A stretch of 5,861 nt of DNA from Deltaproteobacteria bacterium. Its GTDB lineage: Bacteria; Desulfobacterota; UBA8473. Shown one piece after another: positions 1-5,669 of this stretch. Under the pieces are notes generated by a model. It saw only the letters and a program-made list of their open reading frames with translations, made no database searches and was not told the origin of the DNA. The position numbers were made by a program, and so were the translations under genes. Every line of letters starts with the position of its first letter. Within the stretch, counting starts at the first letter, position 1. The stretch spans positions 1 through 5,861 of the forward strand of contig DAOWME010000195.1 in the NCBI GenBank assembly GCA_030643245.1. Reading direction: 5' to 3'.

Positions 1-2134
1 CTTCCCGGAGCCTGCTCATCAGGTAAATCCCGTAATCAATACCAACCCCAACGCCTATGGCAGTGACCGGCAATGAACAAATATTGAGGTCAATATGAAA
101 TAATAGCATGATAAGTTCGCAGAGTACCTGGGATACCGCCAGGGGGACTATCAGAATAAAGGCCGCCTTGAAGGAGCGGTAGGTGCAGACGCACAGGATG
201 AAAACAGTGGAGAATATCACCGCAAGGATGGCCCAGTATGACCACCCCACCTCCTCATTGACCGCAGCAAGGATTCCGAGAATCCCGCCTGCAAGCCTTA
301 CCTTTATCTTCGACTCTGGATCTGCATTTACGACACCCGCGAACTCTTTGAGTTTGGCAATTGCAGACTTAATACTCTTGTGACTGTATCCGCGTAAGAA
401 GGCCGTCACATTGGAATTGGTATAATCCGGGAGACTTACAAATTGATCCATCTCTCCGGGCGTCATGTTGACGGACAATATCCAAAACATACCTCCCACA
501 TCCCGTCTTTTTTGGGGAATCATGTCCCACTTAGGATATCCTTCGTGATACATCCTGTAAACCTTGCGAACCAGATCGGCAAGGCTCAGGGTACCTCCGA
601 CGTTTTCGATGTTGTATCGCATGAACAATGCCAGTTTTTCCATCACCTTCAATGATTCTCTGCACTTTATTGCCTCTCGCTCCTTACCATGTAAGACGAC
701 GACCAATCGAGACGCCCCTGCAAAGTCTTTATTCATCTTCTCCATGGCAATGTTATAGGGATGGTCAGGATATAACACCGCCCCACCTGCGCTCGAATCC
801 CCCACCCTCATGTATTTGGTGGTGATAAATCCTCCGCCAAGTATCAAGACGCCAGCCACAACCGCGACTGCCCATCTCGCTTTTTCGCCCGATAGGCGAT
901 ACAGAAGGTTGGTAAAGATGGCATACGCACTCCTTCTTGACAGGACTGAGACTTCCTCCTGTTTCACCTTGAGTCTCTTATCCTCTAAGAAGGGTGAGTA
1001 GAATAAGGAAATGATAATAGGGTTCAAGACCATAACGGATACAAAGATGCTGATGATCCAAAAGGAAGAAAAATAGGCAAGCTTCTGCATCAGTGGGATA
1101 GTAGCGATGGAGATAGTCAGAACGCCCAGACCATCAGTAACAATAGCCAGAAGCGCCGGCGGATAAAGGGCTGAATAGGCCGTCACAATCGCATCCTTCT
1201 TGTTCCCGCATGACACATACTCTTGATGAAACCTCTCCAGACACTGACATGAATGGGACAACGCCCTGGCGGAAAGAAGGATGGGAACAACCAACAGCAA
1301 TGGGTCAAGATTTATCCCCAGCGCCGCAGCAAAGCCAAGCCCCCATAATGCACTTATGATACCTGAAATTAGGGGAATCACCACGCCGCCTGCCCTTCGA
1401 AAATACACAATCAGAAGCAAAATCATGGCTAGAACGGTCACTGAGAGGATTAGGTATAATTGAGGCCGGTAGTGACTTACCCAGGCATAAAGCATTGGGT
1501 ATCCACCAACGTGGCACTCATGATCTTCATCTTCTATTGAGGCTGCTAATTTTCTTACTTCTTTAAATAGAACGGACAAATCCACCCCCTCCTCCCAGAA
1601 ACCGGCGTAGAGAGCTGTGGATCTGTCATCGAGAGAAACGTAAAAACCCCGGATCCCTTCATTCGAATAGACGATCTCCTTAAATTCCTCGCATTCCTCA
1701 AGTGTCTTGGGCTGATCCCTCATCAAGGGGTATAACCCTACCCCCATGTAATCCAGTACAATCTGTTTTACCCTCGGATGCGCTATTGAGTTCACCTGGA
1801 TCGGGTTACACCCCTTAATGCGTAAGACACCTTCTGTTAGCTCCGTTATCTTTCTCAATGTCTCAGGGTTATATATATCGCCCCCCCCTTTCCTTTCAAG
1901 AATAATGGTAAGCACATTTGCGGAACCAAACATTGGGCGAAATTCTTTGTACAGTTTTATGTATTCGTGTTCTTGGGGATATATCTCAAAGAAGTCTGTC
2001 TTAATCTCGAGCCTTGTAACGAGGCTATAAGCTGCGAGGGCCGTAATTGCAGTCATAAGAAAGAGGATTGAAAAGCGGTGTCTAAGCTCAAAAGCTACAA
2101 GTCTTACCCAAAATATAGTCACTTTTTCTTTCAT
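1..2134 (-). CDS. RND-superfamily (MMPL/COG1033-type) exporter permease, 3' end outside window
   Basis: Inner-membrane transporter of the RND superfamily, which uses the proton gradient to move hydrophobic or lipid-like substrates towards the periplasm or outer membrane. I translated 711 uninterrupted codons from ATG 2134 to the window edge. Layout: helix 1 at about residues 20-38, first periplasmic porter domain about 40-226, helices 2-6 about 227-378, helix 7 about 420-436, second porter domain about 437-630, helices 8-10 about 632-706. Helix 10 carries GVGVGIDYGI (Asp700), the intramembrane acidic motif of RND pumps. The matching helix-4 region has NLDP...PILLSARALSHSCQ, the form I recall from COG1033-like proteins, rather than a second GxxxDY. 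Helices 11-12 lie beyond the edge. A GAGAGGGG Shine-Dalgarno (2145-2152) sits 10 bp before the ATG. The start is 50 bp after the stop of the Ycf48-like gene, so the two are probably co-transcribed. A run of eight G lies in codons 83-85. Substrate unknown; the family call is firm. Confidence 0.92.
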   Translation of the reverse strand, partial: MKEKVTIFWVRLVAFELRHRFSILFLMTAITALAAYSLVTRLEIKTDFFEIYPQEHEYIKLYKEFRPMFGSANVLTIILERKGGGDIYNPETLRKITELTEGVLRIKGCNPIQVNSIAHPRVKQIVLDYMGVGLYPLMRDQPKTLEECEEFKEIVYSNEGIRGFYVSLDDRSTALYAGFWEEGVDLSVLFKEVRKLAASIEDEDHECHVGGYPMLYAWVSHYRPQLYLILSVTVLAMILLLIVYFRRAGGVVIPLISGIISALWGLGFAAALGINLDPLLLVVPILLSARALSHSCQCLERFHQEYVSCGNKKDAIVTAYSALYPPALLAIVTDGLGVLTISIATIPLMQKLAYFSSFWIISIFVSVMVLNPIIISLFYSPFLEDKRLKVKQEEVSVLSRRSAYAIFTNLLYRLSGEKARWAVAVVAGVLILGGGFITTKYMRVGDSSAGGAVLYPDHPYNIAMEKMNKDFAGASRLVVVLHGKEREAIKCRESLKVMEKLALFMRYNIENVGGTLSLADLVRKVYRMYHEGYPKWDMIPQKRRDVGGMFWILSVNMTPGEMDQFVSLPDYTNSNVTAFLRGYSHKSIKSAIAKLKEFAGVVNADPESKIKVRLAGGILGILAAVNEEVGWSYWAILAVIFSTVFILCVCTYRSFKAAFILIVPLAVSQVLCELIMLLFHIDLNICSLPVTAIGVGVGIDYGIYLMSRLRE

Positions 2135-2184
2135 GGCTATTTGTCCCCTCTCGCCAACAAAGCGTTTGGTCAGCCCCTAAGTAG

Positions 2185-3303
2185 CTACTCGCCAGGAGGC
2201 AACCGAATTTGAGAATCCTCGATGAAGAGGATCGATCCGGAAGCCCCTGCTATTATGTACTTATCCTCACCTAGTCTCTCCACACACTGAATCCAAATGT
2301 GTTTCATGCCAAGGGGCATGTGAATCACTTTCCAACTTTGACCTGCATCTATCGTCTCATAAATGGACGCCATTTCCCCGACTGCGAGGCCTCGTCCCTT
2401 TACCAGTATCACATTGAAAAGGGATTTCTCTGTTGGCGCGTTCAAAAGCTTCCAGTTTTTGCCCCAATCGGAAGTATAACCCACGGCCCCTTCCATTCCT
2501 ACGGCTATCCCGTTCCCGCTAGGGTCAAACGATAATGCGAAAAGAGTCCTCCCGTGCCCCAAATCCGTCTTTTTCCACGTCCTTCCCCGGTCAATCGTGT
2601 GGAAGAGGGCCCCGGTTTCGGCCACGATCCAGCCTTCATTTTCACTAACAAATTCGATGTCATAGAGTAGAATATCTTCTTCTTGCGACACATCGATCCA
2701 ATTTTCTCCACCATCCTCTGTCAGAACGATCTTTCCCCAATCTCCCGCAGCGACCCCGTGAGACATGTCGGTAAAAGCTACCACGAATAAATGCTCCTTC
2801 ACGGGAGAGTTCTGACGAGTCCAGGTCTTCCCGCCATCGGTAGTAGAGAGGATTAATCCCCACTGTCCTGTTGCCCATCCTCTATGCTTGTCGAGAAATG
2901 AAAAACTAAAAATGGCCTCCTCTACCCCGGAATCTAATCTGCTCCAGGTCTTTCCCCCATCTTTCGTCCTAAAGATACGCCCCTCCTTACCGCCCATCCA
3001 TCCGTTACTGTCATCAACAAACTCAATATCATAGAAGTCATAGTCCAACTCTTTATAACTTAGTTCCCCTGTCGAATCTCCGGCAAGAGCATATCTTTCC
3101 AATACACCGTTGATCCCTACCATAAAGAAAGCGGCTATAAAGGCAGAAACCACAAAAATCCGCGTTGACAAAAAACTCAAGAATTGAAACAAAAATTCAC
3201 CATATCCGGCATCTAGGCCTCTATGACCATAACACTTGGCTTTCAATCTCATCGTCCCATACCCCTTCGCAAGATCGTTGTCATTTATAGGATTCTCAGG
3301 CAT
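2185..3303 (-). CDS. Membrane-anchored Ycf48/BNR-repeat (Asp-box) beta-propeller protein
   Basis: The 372-residue product has six Asp-boxes of the form T-x-D-x-G-x-[TNS]-W, starting at residues 113, 154, 195, 236, 277 and 317 (TKDGGKTW, TTDGGKTW, TEDGGENW, TIDRGRTW, TSDWGKNW, TIDAGQSW). The spacing is 41, 41, 41, 41 and 40 residues. A degenerate last blade around 350-366 would close a seven-bladed propeller. This is the layout of Ycf48/HCF136, a photosystem II assembly factor in phototrophs; relatives in non-phototrophs have no settled role. A hydrophobic stretch at about 46-67 is followed by ALA-G (72-75), so the propeller is probably periplasmic, held by a signal anchor or released by signal peptidase. 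It is the first gene of the operon with the RND permease, which suggests a partner or scaffold role there (inference). The start is uncertain: ATG 3303 has GAAGG directly abutting it, whereas internal Met18 (3252) has a well-spaced AAGGGG and would give 355 residues. No substrate-binding or catalytic residues are evident. Confidence 0.9.
   Translation of the reverse strand: MPENPINDNDLAKGYGTMRLKAKCYGHRGLDAGYGEFLFQFLSFLSTRIFVVSAFIAAFFMVGINGVLERYALAGDSTGELSYKELDYDFYDIEFVDDSNGWMGGKEGRIFRTKDGGKTWSRLDSGVEEAIFSFSFLDKHRGWATGQWGLILSTTDGGKTWTRQNSPVKEHLFVVAFTDMSHGVAAGDWGKIVLTEDGGENWIDVSQEEDILLYDIEFVSENEGWIVAETGALFHTIDRGRTWKKTDLGHGRTLFALSFDPSGNGIAVGMEGAVGYTSDWGKNWKLLNAPTEKSLFNVILVKGRGLAVGEMASIYETIDAGQSWKVIHMPLGMKHIWIQCVERLGEDKYIIAGASGSILFIEDSQIRLPPGE
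3262..3267 (-). promoter_or_regulatory. Shine-Dalgarno that favours the internal start at 3252
   Basis: Read on the minus strand this is AAGGGG, 9 bp before the in-frame ATG at 3252-3250 (Met18 of the Ycf48-like protein). The first ATG at 3303 has only GAAGG immediately touching it, too close for normal use. The shorter form keeps the whole membrane segment and propeller and loses only 17 polar residues. This supports 3252 as the true start but does not prove it. Confidence 0.5.
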
Positions 3304-3325
3304 CCTTCATGTGAACTAAAAAGTA

Positions 3326-3492
3326 GTTTACACTTTATTCTTTCTACCTCAGGTTTCAGGCCTAGCGCTTCTCGCACCTGACACCGAAAAGTCGGAACAA
3401 AAACAGGATTAAACTTTAAGGCCATGTGAGGGGTGATTTTCACCACCCCGGAACTTGTATCTTGGCGCCAGGATCCTTGAAAAGTGTAAACC
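3326..3492. repeat. 11-bp inverted repeats (GTTTACACTTT) bounding 167 bp
   Basis: GTTTACACTTT at 3326-3336 is repeated in inverted orientation as AAAGTGTAAAC at 3482-3492. By rough chance this is uncommon in a region of this size. The arms could be the ends of a tiny mobile-element remnant or paired regulator sites upstream of the Ycf48-like gene. No transposase and no target duplication were seen. Confidence 0.4.
3430..3449. repeat. Small hairpin GGGGTG / CACCCC
   Basis: GGGGTG (3430-3435) and CACCCC (3444-3449) can pair around an 8-nt loop. No T-tract follows on either strand, so it is not a canonical terminator. It lies about 130 bp upstream of the leftward operon and inside the 11-bp inverted-repeat pair. 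Confidence 0.3.
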
Positions 3493-4040
3493 GATAAATG
3501 AATGATGCCCGAATCTCTTATGACAAATTGTAATTCATAAGAAGTAAACCAAAGTCATCAAATACTTTTAGACCTGTGCAGTTGAGCTGGGTTACCGCCT
3601 GCCGTCCACTTGTTTCTTTTGGCTGTTATGAACCACAATCCTGCATCAGGGGTTCGTGGCACTAGTACCAGCCATTCAACAATGGCCTACATGTGAGTTC
3701 TGAGGGGGCTTTTACGTCTAACGAACAACATGAAAAGAGCTGCCAGCTAGAAACGTGTTTCTGGGAGATGGGAATAACTTGGTGGAGTAGTGTGATAAGC
3801 GATAGTAAGGAGACAGATCGGGGGCGGAGAGGTCAACGATGATTATGAGTTGCCGGAACTGGTATAGGTTTTCAGATATTAAATTTCACAAGGCCAGAGG
3901 GACAAATCCGATTAAGTCGTACATTTTTAGTGCGTCATCAAGGGTTTCGACCGATAACGGAGTGTAAATTTAATATATATGGAGATCTATAGCCCGTTGC
4001 TCATGTGGAATCACTCATTGGCAACTGATCACAGAGTATA

Positions 4041-4093
4041 CTCGATAGCTTCAGCCTATCGAGGGTAACTGTTCACAACGCTGGGTTGTTACC
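4041..4093. repeat. Two abutting hairpins
   Basis: The first is a perfect 8-bp stem, CTCGATAG (4041-4048) with CTATCGAG (4056-4063), around a 7-nt loop. The second begins at the very next base: GGTAAC (4064-4069) pairs with GTTACC (4088-4093), with a possible inner AAC/GTT stem. Back-to-back stems could belong to a structured RNA leader or a recombination or protein-binding site. No T-tract follows, and no known RNA family is recognised. Confidence 0.35.
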
Positions 4094-4219
4094 ATCTAAA
4101 TATGTTCTTTAATAACATTATCACGGAGCCGGGTCACCTTGTCAATAGGGAAACTACTCATTATTCTGTGTTGAATTCCCAAGTAATGGGGATTTGCACT
4201 ATAGGTTTCCTCATATGAC

Positions 4220-4248
4220 TTGATACTAAAATAATGACAATTTATACA
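4220..4248 (+). promoter_or_regulatory. Candidate sigma-70 promoter
   Basis: TTGATA (4220-4225) and TATACA (4243-4248) are separated by exactly 17 bp in an AT-rich stretch. The -35 box matches the consensus at five of six positions and the -10 box at four of six. Transcription from here would pass through the 186-bp palindrome before the pseudo-ATPase gene at 4588, leaving a long structured leader. It is the best plus-strand promoter I found, but AT-rich DNA gives such matches by chance. Confidence 0.3.
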
Positions 4249-4308
4249 TTAAAATGATAACATCTCTATTGTGAGGCGAAAGGATATTAGTAGCTCAATT
4301 TGGGGAGA

Positions 4309-4494
4309 TTAGGGACGGGGACGAAGTAACTTCCTCAAGTTGGCGCTCAGATTTAGGTTAGATTTGTTCGATCTGAAAACGCAAGACCGCAGGAATAGTC
4401 GAACTATTTTGAGGATTTTGTGTTTGAAGATCGGGCAAAGATGGCCTGAAGATGAGATGCACAAATGGGGAAGTTATTTCGTCCACGTCCCTAA
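4309..4494. mobile_element. 186-bp imperfect palindrome, MITE/REP-like element
   Basis: The terminal arms at 4309-4334 and 4469-4494 are inverted repeats of 26 bp with 24 matches, beginning TTAGGGACG. The symmetry continues inwards with a gap and many G:U-compatible changes, for example CGATCT (4369-4374) against AGATCG (4428-4433). It ends in a perfect central hairpin AATAGT-CGA-ACTATT (4394-4408), whose centre coincides with the centre of the outer arms. Similarity stops sharply outside 4309 and 4494. A full-length hairpin with conserved tips and no transposase is typical of MITEs or REP/RAYT-type non-autonomous elements; I recall AGGGACGGGGACG-like motifs near IS200-type transposases in deltaproteobacteria, not checked. 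It lies 93 bp upstream of the pseudo-ATPase start. No target-site duplication is evident. Confidence 0.75.
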
Positions 4495-4587
4495 GCTGCG
4501 AGACTGTCAAGAAACGCATCCGTGATTTTCTTCTTTCGTCTATTCCTCCGGGCACTTCCATCTCCCTGAAGAAAGGTGTAAGCTAAG

Positions 4588-5565
4588 GTGTATGTAGAGA
4601 AATTCTGGGTCAAAGGCTGGCCGGGCGATACGATTTTTGACCTCAATTTTTGTAACTGTGAAGATAAGATTCATAGATGGTCGTTATTCCGGAACGTTAG
4701 AGACGAATGCACAGCCCGGGAAAGGGCATTGTTCTTCAAATTGTTAGCGGTATGTCTCGGGGCATCCCGTTATTCACCCCAACTCAAGGAAGAGATATCC
4801 GGGGTTTACGGAAGAAGAAGCGAGATTGCGGGTTTTGGTGTTACTATACGTTCGGTCACCTGTAGGAATGACGGGGCGGAATACTTCTACAGGGCGAAAA
4901 GAGATTATGTTGTTACACCGGGAGGCATTGTTGATCCGGTTATAGGAGAGAGATGCCCGTGGCAAGGTGATTATGTTGTATTTAACGGATTCAATGATCT
5001 CAAGAAACCCTTTGGGGATTTTGCTTATGGTTTTAATGGGGCCAGAAGCGCAAGTGCATATCAAGAAGTAGACCTGGATTTTCCCGTTCGGCTTCGAAGC
5101 TCCAGGTTCGGCACTTTCTTTGATGATATATTTCCGCTGACTCCGGTAACTGCGTGGCTTAACAAACAACACCGCGCGGCAAGCCATAACAGTATCAAGG
5201 CTGCGTCCCTCTATAATTCGGCGTTAACCGCATTTTCCAGCTTTTTTCCTCACATAGAGTTTTCCCACTGCGACAAAGATAAGATTGTTTTTATAAGAAA
5301 AAGGTCAAAACCAACCCGTGAAGGGGGAAAGTCCTCTCAGACCATTTTGCTTTCCGACCTTACTCAGGACCAAATTAACCTCGTTGATTTCTTAATCGAT
5401 TTTATAAGACAGCTCATAGATTCACAGAAGACATCGGATGACTTCAACCTTTGCCAAGGTATTATCTTTATCGATCACTTTGAAAGATTGTTTCCATTTG
5501 GGCAAATTAACGAGGTCATGAAGGCCCTTGAAAATCTGTTCCCCAATATTCATTATATCAATTAG
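4588..5565 (+). CDS. Degenerate AAA_21/AAA_15-type (ABC/OLD-like) ATPase, probable pseudo-ATPase
   Basis: A 325-residue protein from a GTG start. An in-frame TAA two codons upstream rules out an earlier start, and AAGGTG (4573-4578) gives a 9-bp spacing. Residues 31-60 match the strand-P-loop-helix region of SMC/ABC-like AAA proteins (W-S-L-F ... KLLAVCLG) but no GxxxxGK[ST] is present. Residues 145-153 (FAYGFNGAR) resemble the family's GYGxxR block. Residues 174-223 (RFGTFFDD..PLTPVTAWL....FFPHIEF) match the lid region. LLSDLTQDQ (254-262) stands where LSDGxR is expected. GIIFIDHFERLFP (291-303) is Walker B with His297 in place of the catalytic Glu, followed by FPNIHYI (318-324). The protein ends before the usual TTHSP switch. 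Every catalytic element is thus altered while the scaffold and an uninterrupted frame remain. It may have a regulatory or structural role, possibly with the HsdS-like frame downstream, or it may be decaying. Family assignment is by eye. Confidence 0.65.
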   Translation: MYVEKFWVKGWPGDTIFDLNFCNCEDKIHRWSLFRNVRDECTARERALFFKLLAVCLGASRYSPQLKEEISGVYGRRSEIAGFGVTIRSVTCRNDGAEYFYRAKRDYVVTPGGIVDPVIGERCPWQGDYVVFNGFNDLKKPFGDFAYGFNGARSASAYQEVDLDFPVRLRSSRFGTFFDDIFPLTPVTAWLNKQHRAASHNSIKAASLYNSALTAFSSFFPHIEFSHCDKDKIVFIRKRSKPTREGGKSSQTILLSDLTQDQINLVDFLIDFIRQLIDSQKTSDDFNLCQGIIFIDHFERLFPFGQINEVMKALENLFPNIHYIN

Positions 5566-5601
5566 TTCCTGACTATGTGTGCTAATCACTCATAGCTATT
5601 A

Positions 5602-5638
5602 AGCTGGTAAGCCAAACAGACCTAACGGCTTAACAGCT
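5602..5638 (+). terminator. 12-bp hairpin after the pseudo-ATPase gene, terminator-like without T-tract
   Basis: AGCTGGTAAGCC (5602-5613) pairs with GGCTTAACAGCT (5627-5638) with one mismatch around a 13-nt loop, 37 bp after the stop codon. A U-run is missing, so it may be a weak terminator, an mRNA-stabilising stem or part of a repeat. Its right arm overlaps the first copy of the heptamer repeat. Confidence 0.35.
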
Positions 5639-5652
5639 AACAGCCAACAGCT
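5632..5652 (+). repeat. Three tandem heptamers AACAGCY
   Basis: AACAGCT, AACAGCC and AACAGCT follow each other without gaps. They lie in the non-coding gap between the pseudo-ATPase and the HsdS-like frame. Short tandem repeats like this can change copy number by replication slippage and alter the spacing of expression signals. No coding effect is visible here. Confidence 0.6.
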
Positions 5653-5665
5653 CGCCCGAAGGGCG
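5653..5665. repeat. GC-rich 5-bp hairpin with GAA loop
   Basis: CGCCC (5653-5657) and GGGCG (5661-5665) form a perfect stem with a GAA loop immediately after the heptamer repeats. The bases after it are CTAACTTGTTGTTG, T-rich but not a proper U-tract. It could work with the preceding hairpin as a terminator for the pseudo-ATPase transcript. Confidence 0.35.
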
Positions 5666-5669
5666 CTAA

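Larger units (their letters stand above)
3304..4308. other. Gene-poor divergent intergenic region
   Basis: About 1 kb without a convincing gene lies between the leftward Ycf48-like gene and the palindromic element. Stops are frequent in all frames I read. Exceptions are an 89-codon minus-strand open frame (3285-3554) with no good start and a 42-codon plus-strand frame (3839-3967) preceded by GGAGAGG. Neither resembles a known family. The region holds an 11-bp inverted-repeat pair, several short hairpins and an AT-rich stretch around 4220-4260. It must contain the promoter of the leftward operon, which I could not place. It could be decayed accessory DNA. Confidence 0.6.

Noticed and set aside
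3181..3252. Lipoprotein signal at the start of the Ycf48-like protein
   Set aside because: The only early Cys (residue 24) comes before the hydrophobic segment and is not in a lipobox; a signal anchor or ALA-type cleavage site fits better.
3839..3967. 42-codon plus-strand frame from ATG 3839 with GGAGAGG six bases upstream
   Set aside because: The ribosome site is good, but the translation is featureless and runs this short are common by chance. Conservation data would be needed to keep it.
4340..4561. Small open frames on both strands (61 and 67 codons) across the palindrome
   Set aside because: They arise from the symmetric repeat sequence, overlap each other on opposite strands and have no family resemblance.
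4774..5187. 137-codon minus-strand open frame inside the pseudo-ATPase gene
   Set aside because: It is fully antisense to the longer frame with family resemblance. Its translation shows no recognisable domain, so it is treated as a shadow.
4009..5593. 10-bp direct repeat AATCACTCAT at 4009-4018 and 5584-5593, flanking the palindrome and pseudo-ATPase
   Set aside because: Several 10-bp matches are expected by chance in a window this size, and the flanks are not extended or paired with terminal inverted repeats.
5613..5669. Integron attC site, suggested by CCTAACGG, GCTAAC and hairpins
   Set aside because: The paired core sites (RYYYAAC and GTTRRRY) in the correct arrangement are not present, and no integrase or cassette structure is visible.
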